A stretch of 64,000 nucleotides of DNA from Eutypella sp. D-1. Lineage: Eukaryota > Ascomycota > Sordariomycetes > Xylariales > Diatrypaceae. Positions 26,301 to 36,608 of the stretch are shown here, one piece after another; the stretch's first letter is position 1; every line of letters begins with the position of its first letter. The DNA lies in assembly GCA_023313575.1 (NCBI GenBank), contig JAJTTP010000001.1, positions 4,216,001 to 4,280,000 on the forward strand, read 5' to 3'. The position numbers and the translations under genes are program-made. The notes beneath the pieces were generated by a model. It was not told the DNA's origin, did no database searches, and worked only from the letters and a program-made list of their open reading frames with translations.

Positions 26301-27100
26301 CTAGCCCAGTTTCTGTAAATAACCCTGAGCAATTAAACGTTCAACATCGCCTTGGCGAACATAAAACTGGCTATTCTTTGTCAAAGTGATCGCGCTACGA
26401 TGGTCCGTTAGCGGAGAGCGAGATCATAAGGGGGGGGGGTGCGGGGGTATAATATCAAGGGCTAGTCTTACCCGTACTCCGTTTGGATCTCACCGGCATC
26501 CTTCAACACGCGGACGTCGATGAAAAGATCGCGCGGGGGTTCCAGGCTGCCCGTCAGATCGATGTCGGTCCACTGACCCTTATAAGCAGCGAGCAGATCG
26601 CTATAATGTCGCACGTAATCCTCTTCTTGCGGGCTCAGACTGCTCGTGTTACCGTCGCTACTCCCTATGCCGGGGGCCGCGCTCGTCGCGCCGGGGCCGT
26701 CCCTAACCTGCTGCCCGGCAAGATCGACGACATCGTAGCCCTTCCAGACTAGTTCCTCTAGTCTGTCTGTCCGCGTCCTGTGGTAAGCAAGCAGACAACG
26801 TTTATTCCTCCGCATGGACAGGTGGTTGACGAGCAGCGTGCAGGCCGTGGCTTGGTCATCAGTGGGCACGAATGAACCCTGGAAGGGCTCCAACAACCTG
26901 GCGACGTCCTTGTCTAGATCGCGAACCTCTCGCGTGACAGCCCGAACTATCTCGGTCTGGTAAGGCGGCAGGTGTGTCAGATTCTGGGTTCTCTTGGCAT
27001 GTTGGACCTGGCTAGTATATTAACATCTCAAGATTCGACATTTCGAGTTATCCCAGGACCATGGTTCTCATACAAGTTTGTTTCCCAAGTCGCCATACAT
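26301..27100 (-). CDS. PSF1: GINS complex subunit Psf1
   Basis: One of four subunits of GINS, part of the CMG replicative helicase in the nucleus. Three exons: a tiny first exon 27100-27074 encoding MYGDLGNKL, then 27007-26472 and 26394-26301, for 218 residues. Introns are 66 bp (phase 0) and 77 bp (phase 2). Family blocks: VQHAKRTQNLTHLPPYQTEI, the central NKRCLLAYHRTRTDRLEELVW, and the C-terminal B domain FIDVRVLKDAGEIQTEYG followed by AITLTKNSQFYVRQGDVERL. The last exon ends GYLQKLG. The B domain is split by intron 2; reading through it would stop at once and remove the C-terminal part. Head to head with ADE16 across 812 bp. Confidence 0.96.
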
Positions 27101-27912
27101 GATGAGAGTATCGGTAGTAGATCACGAGGTGACGCGAGCTCAAGGACGACAACAACACCACCGGATGGATGGCGTCGTTCTGGATTTCATATGGCTACTT
27201 CTTAAGTAGGGAAGAAGAAGGGATGTCGTCTATCTCAAACTCAGCCGCAAGTGAGAAACGCGCTTGGATTAGGTAACGCGCGAGTTTGATCTAGAGATCT
27301 CTTTCCTTATAAGTCTTGGGGGAGTTGTGGTCGTTACGTACTTTTTAGGTAAATTGGTAGTGGATTGGTGGAATCGTCTGAATGGGGGATATTGATGGAT
27401 CCATATTGCACCAACTTTAAAGTAAGGGATTGGACTTTTTGGTGGTAGTGGATCTCCAGGGCTGTCACTGGAGCTGTCGGGAGCTCTACGAAATAGTTAG
27501 TTGGGGGTAACTACCTAGGTAGGTACTAGATACTTTACCGTCCCAAGTAAATGGCCGCCGGAAGTCTAAAAGTCTCTAGAAATATGTGTACCTAGGTACA
27601 TACCTCGATACCCCTGATAGCGAATACCCCGCGATATTGAAGTAATGATTTTTGGTTGAATTTTTTAACTAAAAAGAACCCCGCCATTGTATTCCGATAG
27701 GGGAATTCTCCTTAATTCTGCTTTACCTGGAGTTTATTTTAATTTTTTTCTGTTTCGGACTCCTTTCCTCAATTGCTCTCTGTAGCTCTGGATAATTCTT
27801 CTCCGGCCACCCACCCACCAATTATCCCAGACAATCCCCAGGACGGACTTATTAACCTTTTTTTTTTAAAAAAAAAGACAAAAGTTGGTAACGAAGCGTG
27901 AATCCCTCCACA
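27101..27912. promoter_or_regulatory. Divergent promoter region (PSF1 / ADE16)
   Basis: 812-bp AT-rich spacer. A CTACCTAGGTAGGTAC motif sits at about 27511-27526, and poly-T/poly-A tracts lie at 27859-27877, close to the ADE16 start. It must hold both promoters. No specific factor site was assigned. Confidence 0.45.
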
Positions 27913-29863
27913 ATGGCTGCTGCTCAGAGAATCGCCATCGTCTCTGTCTTCGACAAGACCGGCCTGCTAGACCTGGCCAAGGGTCTCGTGGCCCAACAAG
28001 TCCGCATACTGGCCAGTGGTGGCACTGCCAGGATGATCCGCGATTCGGGATTTCCAGTTGAGTGAGTTTTAACCACAGCTGATCTTTCTACTTTTTACCT
28101 CCCATGAATCCGGGATTGACAAGTCGTTCGCTACAGGGATATCTCGGCCATTACTAAAGCACCGGAGATGCTTGCCGGCCGGGTCAAGACCTTGCACCCG
28201 GCTGTCCACGCCGGAATTTTAGCCCGAAATCTCGCTTCCGATGAGAAGGACCTAGCTGAGCAGAACATCGACAAGGTTGATTATGTCATTTGCAACCTGT
28301 ACCCGTTTAAGGACACTGTCGCGAAGCCCAACGTTACCCTGCAAGAAGCCGTAGAGGAGATTGACATAGGAGGTGTGACCCTCATCCGCGCCGCCGCCAA
28401 GAATCACGCGAGGGTTACTATCCTCAGCGACCCCAACGACTACGCCGAATTTCTGAAGGAGTTGGAGAGCGGCGAGATTAAGGATGAGAGCCGCAACAGA
28501 TACGCCCTCAAGGCCTTCGAGCACACGGCGGATTACGACGCTAACATCTCGTCCTTCTTCCGTGCCCGCTTTGCCGGTAACGGCCAGCAGCAGCTCGCCT
28601 TGCGCTACGGCGCCAACCCCCACCAAAAGCCCGCCGCTGCCTATACTGTAGGCTCAAACCTACCTTTCAAGGTCTTGAACGGATCTCCCGGCTACATCAA
28701 CCTTCTGGATGCCCTGAACAGCTGGCCTCTCGTCAAGGAGCTCAGGACTGCCCTCCAAAAGCCTGCTGCAGCTAGCTTCAAGCACGTGTCCCCTGCGGGT
28801 GCCGCCATTGGCGTCCCCCTGAGCCCGGAGGAGCGTAAAGTCTACTTCGTCGACGATATCCAGGGCATTGAGACCTCTGGTCTCGCCCAGGCGTACGCGC
28901 GTGCGCGTGGCGCGGATCGGATGAGCAGTTTCGGAGATATCATTGCCCTCAGCGAGGTCGTCGATGTCCCCACCGCAAGCATAATTGGCAAGGAGGTCTC
29001 GGATGGTGTCATCGCGCCGGGCTACCAGGATGCCGCTTTGGAGATCCTGAAGAAGAAGAAGGGTGGCAAGTACCTTGTTCTGCAGGTCGATCCCGAGTTC
29101 CAGCCCGACCCTACAGAGGTCCGGACCGTCTACGGCGTCACTTTGACCCAGCACCGTAACGACATCGTCATCAACCCATCTTCTTTCAGCCGAACCGTCA
29201 CGCCGAAGGATTTTGCGCTCCCTGAATCGGCCGCCAGGGACCTGACGGTCGCTACCATCGCGCTGAAGTACACCCAGAGCAACTCAGTATGCTATGCCAA
29301 GGACGGCCAGGTGATCGGCCTCGGCGCCGGCCAGCAGTCGCGCATCCACTGCACGCGCCTCGCGGGCGACAAGGCCGACAACTGGTGGTTCCGCTTCCAC
29401 CCTCGCGCCCTGGGCATCAAGTGGAAGAAGGGCACGAAGCGGCCGGAGAAGAGCAACGCCATCGATCTGCTAGTCAGCGGCGAGCTGCCGAAGGCCGGCC
29501 CCGAGCGCGAGGCCTTCGAGGCCGTCTTCGAGGAGGTGCCCGCCGCTTTCACCGAGGCGGAGCGAGAAGAGTGGTCCAGCAAGCTAGGCGAGGTCGCCGT
29601 CTCTAGCGACGCTTTCGTAAGTCCTATTTACTCCCCTCAGACATTCGTGCCCGGCACCGGTCGTTTTCAGTGGAACCTTCGTTTACTAACCATGTACCGC
29701 GTCACAGTTCCCCTTCACCGACAACGTCTACCGCGCGCACCGGTCCGGCGCCAAGTACATCGCGGCACCAGGCGGGAGCCAGAACGACTCGGCCGTCTAC
29801 GAGACGGCCGAGAAGCTCGGCATCGTATTCGTCGAGCAGAACATCCGACTCTTCCACCACTAA
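27913..29863 (+). CDS. ADE16: Bifunctional AICAR transformylase / IMP cyclohydrolase
   Basis: Catalyses the last two steps of purine synthesis: formylation of AICAR, then ring closure to IMP, in the cytosol. Exons are 27913-28061, 28137-29616 and 29708-29863 (phases 2 and 0), 594 residues, the normal length. The N-terminal cyclohydrolase domain shows [32 protein letters not shown] and [15 protein letters not shown]. The transformylase half shows [13 protein letters not shown], the catalytic Lys-His pair at 265-266 (FKHVSPAG), [19 protein letters not shown] and [17 protein letters not shown]. The C-terminal exon supplies [14 protein letters not shown] and AAPGGSQND. Reading past the exon 2 donor gives an unrelated basic tail, so the third exon is needed. 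Confidence 0.97.
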
Positions 29864-30868
29864 AAGGGAGAAGAAAGAATGCAAAGAAAAGAAAAAGAAA
29901 AAGAAAACTATCCTAAATAGAAAGAAGAGGGGGAAACACTCAACGTGGCTCAGGGCAAGGGAAACCCCGAAAAAAGGGGGGGAGGGGAGAAGAAAAACTC
30001 GGTCGGAGTTTCGAAAGAAGATACCCAATGTGGTGGCAACTCAACGGTAGGATCTGGTCAGGTAGGTAGGTAGGTACATATGTGGAGGCCGGCAGACGGG
30101 GCAAGCTGGGCAAGCCTGGGCTGAAGTTGAATAGCTAGGTGGCCGGGCTTTGGACCCGATCAGTTATCTGGACACCTGATTTCATCTCGGCAGTCTCGGT
30201 ATTGTAGAAAGGAGAAGGCACTTGTTACGATATAGGGAGACGACGCATCCGAGCCGGATAGGTTCAATGCCAGGATAAGCCGGGCAAAACAAGAAATTGC
30301 CAGAGCCAAATCAAAACAAAAACAGACACACAGATATGAAGTGATAGCACGGTCATATGCATATCGTGACGGTGTATTTATTTACTGCATCCCGTAATTT
30401 CGAGAACCTGAATCTGACTTACGATCTTCCTTAGTTCGCTGGCTGAACATCGTTATTTATTTATTTGATTTCTGATCTCCCGGGAAGATTCTGTGCGGCC
30501 CAGACGAATATTCAACTATAAGGGTAGTAAATGGAGGGAGTAGTTGCCGTAAATATGTATGGAGGGTGAAGCCTAACGCCGATGTAAACGCGTATGCGTA
30601 CTCGGGTAGGAGCGTGCTAGACCGAGACAGTAGCGAAGAAGGATACATGTCACTACGTTGAGGTACTGGGTGGCTTTTTTCGTTTTACGGTATTTCTTTG
30701 TTTTTCATGTCTATAAGGCCACTTAACTACTAGCCTAAGTGTTCCCATCCAGTGCCATCCGTCCCTATTTTTCATAATCATCAACCGAACATCATGGCAT
30801 TTGAATCATTCATCATGTAAAGAGGGCTTTTGGATGAGATAGATGCTGTCTGCTCGCATGGAAGCAGT
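29864..30868. other. Convergent 3' spacer (ADE16 / EFB1)
   Basis: About 1 kb between converging genes. It starts with a purine-rich stretch (29867-30005) and contains a GGTAGGTAGGTAGGTAC run at about 30061-30077. No gene or RNA was recognised. Confidence 0.55.
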
Positions 30869-32108
30869 CTATAGCTTCTGCATAGCGGCCTGTTTCGAAC
30901 AATTAGCATGGATTGATTTGTGGTCAGGTAGGGCAAGCCATCAACTTACAACATCAGTAGACTGGACCCATTCGTCGAGCTCCTGGATCTCCTCCTCCAG
31001 CTCAGTAGTGCTGACCTTGTCGTCCTCGACGACTAGGGTAATCTGCAGCTTCTTGATACCGAAACCAACGGGCACCAGCTTGGAAGCACCCCAGAGCAGG
31101 CCGTCCTTCTCGATGGCGCGGACAGCCTTCTCAAGGGCCTCCATATCGGTCTCATCATCTATTAAATAAGGTTAGCTGTTGACCGCCACGGCAAACTAAG
31201 GTGAAATAACGTACCCCAAGGCTTGATATCCATAGTAACAACGGATTTGGCGGTGACCTTAGGCTTAGCAGCCTTCTTCTCCTTGTAGGCGGCAAGACGC
31301 TCCTCACGGATCCTGACGGCCTCGGGGTCCTCCTCCTCGTCGCTGCCGAACAGGTCGACATCATCGTCATCCTCCTCGGCGGCCGGCGCCTTGGCGGGGT
31401 TCAGAGTAGCCTCAGTAGCATCCGGTCCGTAGACAGTGTAAGGCTTGGAGGCGTCACCGGGAAGAGTGGGGAACTCCTCCTCGAAAGAGGAGATGTGCTT
31501 GTACCATCTCGCAGCGTTGGGGTACTTGGAGGCGTCAGGGGAAGAGCTGAGGGCCTTGAAAACGGCAACATCGGCCTGCGAAGGAGAGTGGCTAATACAT
31601 TGTTAGCAGTAGTCCAACTGCTTGTTTATCCATATATAGAGAATTGAGGTATGTGGTAAATCAGAGATGCAAAGAATGCTATTGTATGCGTCCTCATTGT
31701 ACAGGTCTTGAGTCTGCTCAGAAACACGGACCAATTTTTCTCATCATAAAAGAAATAAAAGGGGGGTGGTAGGTGGGGTGGGGTTGGGCTGGTATGGCGC
31801 GCAAGTGTAAGACAGCAAGCAAGAGCGCGGTTTGCGGCATTGTATCACTGGCGACATTGCGCCGGAAACATGATACTTCTGGATGAATTTAGGAATATAT
31901 ATATGTAAACTTGGAAAACTCACCCAACAACGTAGGATCGAGTGCTCAGGAAGCTGTTCAGAACTGTGAAAAGGACAGGTTAGCTATGTGATCGTTGCAT
32001 AAATAGCGGGGGAATCAACAAAGCTTGAACAATAGTTTGAAGTTCGAGGGAGACAGGAAAAATCTTACCAGCGAGTCCAGCATCAGACAGGAGATCGGTG
32101 AAGCCCAT
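30869..32108 (-). CDS. EFB1: Translation elongation factor 1-beta (eEF1B nucleotide exchange subunit)
   Basis: Exchanges GDP for GTP on eEF1A during translation elongation. Five exons: 32108-32069, 31963-31924, 31591-31215, 31158-30950 and 30889-30869, 228 residues. The N-terminal GST-C-like region is [18 protein letters not shown] and SRSYVVG-type sequence followed by [14 protein letters not shown]. The central acidic stretch ([20 protein letters not shown]) comes before the C-terminal exchange domain ([41 protein letters not shown], ending DVAAMQKL). The last exon encodes only AAMQKL. The intron between exons 2 and 3 is unusually long (332 bp, 31923-31592) and contains a C/D-box snoRNA. Divergent from HSP78. 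Confidence 0.97.
31657..31752 (-). ncRNA. snR18: C/D-box snoRNA, U18/snR18 homolog, in EFB1 intron
   Basis: Guides 2'-O-methylation of large-subunit rRNA. On the minus strand, within the 332-bp EFB1 intron, I read: C box ATGATGA (31747-31741); guide TTGGTCCGTGTTT (31734-31722) directly before D' box CTGA (31721-31718); C'-like box ATGAGGA (31697-31691); and D box CTGA (31664-31661). The guide is complementary to AAACACGGACCAA of 25S/28S rRNA. The base opposite the fifth guide nucleotide from D' is the A of ACACGG, matching the A649 (with neighbouring C650) target known for yeast snR18. In S. cerevisiae snR18 also lies in the EFB1 intron. Boundaries are approximate: no clear terminal stem is visible beside the boxes. 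Confidence 0.87.
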
Positions 32109-32758
32109 CTTGACAGTTTAAAGAAGATAATCTACGTGAAGAAGAAAAAATTGAGGGTATCTTGGTGAAAGGAAGTAAGTGAACAAGTGGTCGAAGGTGG
32201 GATTAAGTAAAAAAAAAGTAAGAACAAGAGGGGAAGAGAAAGAATTAAGACCAGCCACTACCAAAGGTAATGGATAATTGTGAGTACCTGGGGAGGTACC
32301 TAGGCAAAAAGGCAGAAAAGTAGGTAGGTATTGGTAGATTGGGTAGGAGGCGGATTGAGTTGGATGGTGGGGTTGATGTAAAAAAAAAATTACTTATGTA
32401 GCGAAATTTAGCAGGTTAGGTTGTCCGGGCGTTGCTGGGCTAGAACCCTGGTAAGCCTGGAAACCTTCTAAAGATTGACCTAGACCATCATAACACCGCG
32501 AAAAGTGGATATTCAACCCTCATGGGTAGAAAAGACACCAATCAGATTGCATAATTAACCACACATGTGCCAGAAGTATTGGGCCGTCTGGTGCCAGTTG
32601 CCACAGCTTGAAACTAGGTAGTGTAAGTTGTTCTAGGCCAGATAAGATAAGATAAGAGGTGACCTCATATCGTAAAGGTTAAGGTGGGTATGTGGGCCCA
32701 CTAACTAAGCTAGGTCGGGTAACTTTAGAACTGGGATAGTGGGATAGTGGGATGTCTC

Positions 32759-32766
32759 TTCCCGAA
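32759..32766. promoter_or_regulatory. Candidate heat-shock element (TTCCCGAA)
   Basis: TTCnnGAA inverted pair, 228 bp upstream of the HSP78 ATG. Fits two units of the Hsf1 consensus; a third unit is not clear. Inference from position upstream of a heat-shock gene. Confidence 0.4.
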
Positions 32767-32900
32767 AGAACTGGAAAGCTCCAGAGCTCCAGAGAGCAAA
32801 GTATAGAAACCATGTGAAGCTATCGTCACGATACTTTTCTTCAATTAGCTTGCTTAGCTTCGCCCCTTGCCACTTATTTAATAGGCATGCCTCTCTCGCG

Positions 32901-32914
32901 TATAAAGAATTTTC
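32901..32914 (+). promoter_or_regulatory. TATA-like box overlapping a candidate heat-shock element
   Basis: TATAAAG at 32901-32907 runs into GAATTTTC (32907-32914), a GAAnnTTC pair, about 80-90 bp upstream of the HSP78 start codon. Position and spacing suit a core promoter of a stress gene; not proven. Confidence 0.45.
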
Positions 32915-32993
32915 TTTGAACACCTCGCAATCTTGTACATAATTTCTCCTACCGTTTTTTTCTTCTAGTTACCAATTTTATTTCTACTCAACC

Positions 32994-35393
32994 ATGTTAG
33001 CCAAACGACAAGTCCTCGCCTCGTCGAGGCGAGTCCCTCATATATCCAGCTTATCTAGAGCTAGACCAATTTCCCGACACAGCATACAAGCGTCCCCATT
33101 ATCGAGAGCCGCGATTCTTGGGACAGCGAACAACTTAAGTCGCCTTTCCATAACCAACCCGCCATCACGAACATACGCCAATGGCAGGCCTCACCCTCCA
33201 GGGGGTACCCACCGCATGAATATGGGTGGCGAGCCAGAAAAGCCTGCCTTGGAGGAGTACGGTATCGACCTCACAGCACGCGCGAAGGATGGGAAGCTCG
33301 ATCCAGTCATCGGACGGGACAGCGAGATCCAGCGAACTATTCAAGTACTATCTCGGCGAACCAAAAACAACCCCGTCCTGATTGGAAACGCTGGTACAGG
33401 AAAGACGGCTATCCTCGAAGGCCTGGCCCTACGAATTGTGAGAGGGGATGTACCCGAAAGTATCAAGAACAAGAGGGTCATCTCTCTCGACTTAGGATCA
33501 CTTATCGCCGGTGCTAAGTTTCGAGGCGACTTCGAAGAACGATTAAAGAGAGTCTTGAGCGAAGTCGAAAAAGCCAACGGCGAAGTTATCCTCTTCATTG
33601 ATGAGCTACACACATTACTCGGCCTCGGGAAGGCTGAAGGTTCCATTGACGCCTCCAACCTTCTAAAGCCTGCCTTGTCTCGAGGCGAGCTGCAGTGCTG
33701 TGGAGCTACAACTCTTGCTGAGTACCGCTTGATCGAGAAGGATGTGGCATTGGCTCGGCGTTTCCAACCGATCCTCGTAAACGAGCCAACCGTCCAAGAT
33801 ACCATCAGCATTCTACGGGGTATTAAGGATAAATACGAGGTACACCATGGTGTTCGAATTACCGACGGCGCACTTGTAGCCGCGGCCACCTTCTCGAACC
33901 GTTACATAACCGACCGTTTCCTCCCCGACAAAGCTATCGATCTGATGGACGAAGCGGCGAGTTCATTGCGTTTACAGCAGGAGAGCAAGCCGGAGGATAT
34001 CATGCGTCTCGACCAGAAGATTATGACTATCCAGATTGAATTAGAGAGTCTGCGGAAGGAAAAGGATGTGGCGAGCCGAGAGCGCCGTGAAAAGCTTGAG
34101 GCGGACCTAAAGAGTCTACAAGAAGAGGAGAAGGCTCTTAGCGAGAGGTGGGAGAAGGAGAGGAGCGAGATCGAATCACTGAAGAAAGTACAAGAGGAAC
34201 TCGACAAAGCCCGTGTCGAGCTGGACCAAGCCCAGAGAGCTAGCAATTTCGGGCGCGCCTCTGAATTGCGGTTCAGTGTCATTCCACAATTGGAGCAGAA
34301 ATTGCCCAAGGAGGGTGAGCAACAAGGCGAATCCGAAGGCCCCGATACTCTGATTCACGACTCTGTGACAGCCGACGACATCGCCAATGTCGTCTCGAGA
34401 ATAACCGGCATACCAGTCGCCAAGCTTACGTCAGGCCACATGGAGAAGCTTATCAACATGGAAGATACCCTGCGTGAATCAGTGCGCGGGCAGGACGAGG
34501 CCCTCAAGGCGGTCGCGGATGCTGTTCGCATGCAGCGAGCCGGACTGAGCGGTGACAACCGTCCCACGGCTTCGTTCTTCTTCCTCGGACCGACCGGTGT
34601 CGGCAAGACGGAGTTGTGCAAGAAGCTTGCCGGCTTCCTGTTTTCATCCGAGACCGCGGTAGTCAGATTCGACATGAGCGAGTTCCAAGAGAAGCATACG
34701 ATATCACGGCTTATCGGCGCTCCATCTGGTTACGTCGGGTACGATGACGCCGGCCAGCTAACAGAGGCCGTTCGGAGGAAGCCCTATGCAGTGCTCTTGT
34801 TCGACGAGTTCGAGAAGGCTCACCGCGACATCTCCGCGCTACTCTTGCAGGTGCTCGACGAAGGGTACTTGACGGATGCACAGGGCCACAAGGTGGACTT
34901 CAGGAACACAATCATCGTCCTTACCTCTAACCTGGGCGCTGATATCCTTGTCGGTGCCGACCCATCACACCCATATACCGAGACGCCCGACGGCGAGATC
35001 AGCCCTGATGTCCGGAAGGCTGTGCTCGACGTCGTCGGCGCGAGCTATCCTCCCGAGTTCCTTAACCGGATCGATTCCTTCATCGTCTTTAAGCGACTTT
35101 CGTTAGACGCCCTAAGGGACATCGTCGATATCCGCCTTCGGGAGTTGCAGGAGCGGTTGGACGACCGCCGCATCACGCTCGACGTAGATGACGTGGTGCG
35201 GAAGTGGCTCGCGGAGCGCGGCTACGACCCGAAGTTCGGCGCCAGACCACTGAACCGCCTGATTACCACCGAGATTGGCAACAAGCTTGCCGATAAGATC
35301 ATTAGAGGCGAGATAAAGAGGGGTGACAAGGCGACGGTTCGCATCAACTCGGACAACAGTGGACTCGAGGTATCCCGCCAGGAAGCTGCATGA
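32994..35393 (+). CDS. HSP78: Mitochondrial disaggregase Hsp78 (ClpB/Hsp104 family)
   Basis: Matrix AAA+ chaperone that works with mitochondrial Hsp70 to resolubilise aggregated proteins. Intronless, 799 residues. A basic presequence ([16 protein letters not shown]) leads directly into the first ATPase domain, with no ClpB N-terminal domain, as in yeast Hsp78. Walker A of the first domain is GNAGTGKT (131-138), with [15 protein letters not shown] as its Walker B. A charged middle domain coiled coil spans about 340-440. The second ATPase domain has GPTGVGKT (532-539), [10 protein letters not shown], the sensor segment VLTSNLG and C-terminal [13 protein letters not shown] and GARPLNRLI. Long charged stretches fit the propeller-like middle domain. 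Confidence 0.97.
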   Translation: MLAKRQVLASSRRVPHISSLSRARPISRHSIQASPLSRAAILGTANNLSRLSITNPPSRTYANGRPHPPGGTHRMNMGGEPEKPALEEYGIDLTARAKDGKLDPVIGRDSEIQRTIQVLSRRTKNNPVLIGNAGTGKTAILEGLALRIVRGDVPESIKNKRVISLDLGSLIAGAKFRGDFEERLKRVLSEVEKANGEVILFIDELHTLLGLGKAEGSIDASNLLKPALSRGELQCCGATTLAEYRLIEKDVALARRFQPILVNEPTVQDTISILRGIKDKYEVHHGVRITDGALVAAATFSNRYITDRFLPDKAIDLMDEAASSLRLQQESKPEDIMRLDQKIMTIQIELESLRKEKDVASRERREKLEADLKSLQEEEKALSERWEKERSEIESLKKVQEELDKARVELDQAQRASNFGRASELRFSVIPQLEQKLPKEGEQQGESEGPDTLIHDSVTADDIANVVSRITGIPVAKLTSGHMEKLINMEDTLRESVRGQDEALKAVADAVRMQRAGLSGDNRPTASFFFLGPTGVGKTELCKKLAGFLFSSETAVVRFDMSEFQEKHTISRLIGAPSGYVGYDDAGQLTEAVRRKPYAVLLFDEFEKAHRDISALLLQVLDEGYLTDAQGHKVDFRNTIIVLTSNLGADILVGADPSHPYTETPDGEISPDVRKAVLDVVGASYPPEFLNRIDSFIVFKRLSLDALRDIVDIRLRELQERLDDRRITLDVDDVVRKWLAERGYDPKFGARPLNRLITTEIGNKLADKIIRGEIKRGDKATVRINSDNSGLEVSRQEAA

Positions 35394-36608
35394 GTTAGCT
35401 AGCTGACTATGATGATCATGAGGCGTTTTTGTTTTTCTCCCTAAACCAAAAAAGACTGGGCTGGTGGGATGGCATTGGCGGAGCATTATTGGGCATTTCG
35501 GGTATTTAACATCGTGGTGTTCTGTACAATCTTGTATATTATTGTAACGTATATAAACGAAGTTATGACCTCTCGGCTCAGAATGACGAGTTTGTACAAT
35601 ACTTGTAGCATTTACTTGTTGATCACCGGTTCCACGTGAGAAGTGTGATGCATTTTTAAGACAATTTTTCTGCATGCAGCAAGTAATAGTTAATGCCTGT
35701 TATAAGCCCTGGGGGTGGGTCAAGTAATGCAGCCACACAAAGAAAAAAAAACGGCCTTGCCGGTCTTAAATATCAGATTGTTCTTATTCCACACTTGCGT
35801 CCAACGGTATACCCACTAAACAGAGTGATTACAATTCGTACGGATCGGGAGGTATGCCGGCATAGTTATATATATATATAGACAGATACGATGGGAAGGA
35901 CGCGGAGACGCCGCCACATCTACCCGCACGTAGAATGATGACATTTTCCATGCTAAGCAGGGTCAAAGGGCGACTTTTGAGTGGTCTCCCGCTCTCTACT
36001 GACACGTTGCGGTGTCGGCACAATGCAGCACAATCGGTCTAGTATTTTTATGTTAATTCTTGCCCAGCCAGTTACCGAGACCTGATGCCCAATAGGACGG
36101 CTACGACCGGCTGGGCTACCGATGGGTGCGCCACATCGCTGCTTTCGAAGCAGCAAGGCCCAATATGGGGCCTGTTCTACCCTGGACGGGAAGTACAGGA
36201 AGTTTCGGTTGACACGTCAAAGCTTTCCCCCTTTGTCTTTTGCATCCCCCTACAATGCCCGGTTGCGTGGTCAATGTTCTATCGGCAACTAGCTAAAAAG
36301 TCCCTTACCAAAACCCCCCCTCATGGCGGTGAATGGTTCGACGCTTGGGACGAGAACAATGCAAAGCCCCATAAGTCTCTGCATGGAATAGGGCTGGTTG
36401 GACGCATCCGATGCAGGCATGGGTGTCTAGGGGCTTGCCGACGTATATCCGTTGTCGTCGGGAATCGAATTGAGAAATTTATTCAAAACTCCTTAATGCC
36501 AAACATGCTGCTTCGCTTTCAAGAAAGAACAAAAAAAGCTCCTCAGGTACGAGTTGAGTATCGTCGTCGTCGTTGTTGTCGTCGTTGCCGCCGCCACCCC
36601 TCGCGAGA
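35394..36608. other. Spacer between HSP78 and the 1110-residue gene
   Basis: 1.2 kb. A 175-codon open frame at 36085-36612 covers much of the right half but has no recognised domain and ends in basic low-complexity sequence (CGTCGTCGT repeats). It more likely represents the promoter and leader of the next gene. An ATATATATATA run lies near 35868. Confidence 0.5.

Larger units (their letters stand above)
32109..32993. promoter_or_regulatory. Divergent promoter region (EFB1 / HSP78)
   Basis: 885-bp spacer with promoters for both genes. The EFB1 side is purine/A-rich; the HSP78 side carries a TATA-like element and heat-shock-element-like repeats, listed separately. Confidence 0.45.

Noticed and set aside
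28137..29916. ADE16 ending with the basic tail read through after 29616
   Set aside because: A GTAAGT donor and CAG acceptor restore the conserved C-terminal region of the family; the read-through tail is intron and shifted frame.
30770..30815. Second C-box-like ATGATGA on the minus strand downstream of EFB1
   Set aside because: No D box within 120 nt and no rRNA-like guide; treated as untranslated sequence.
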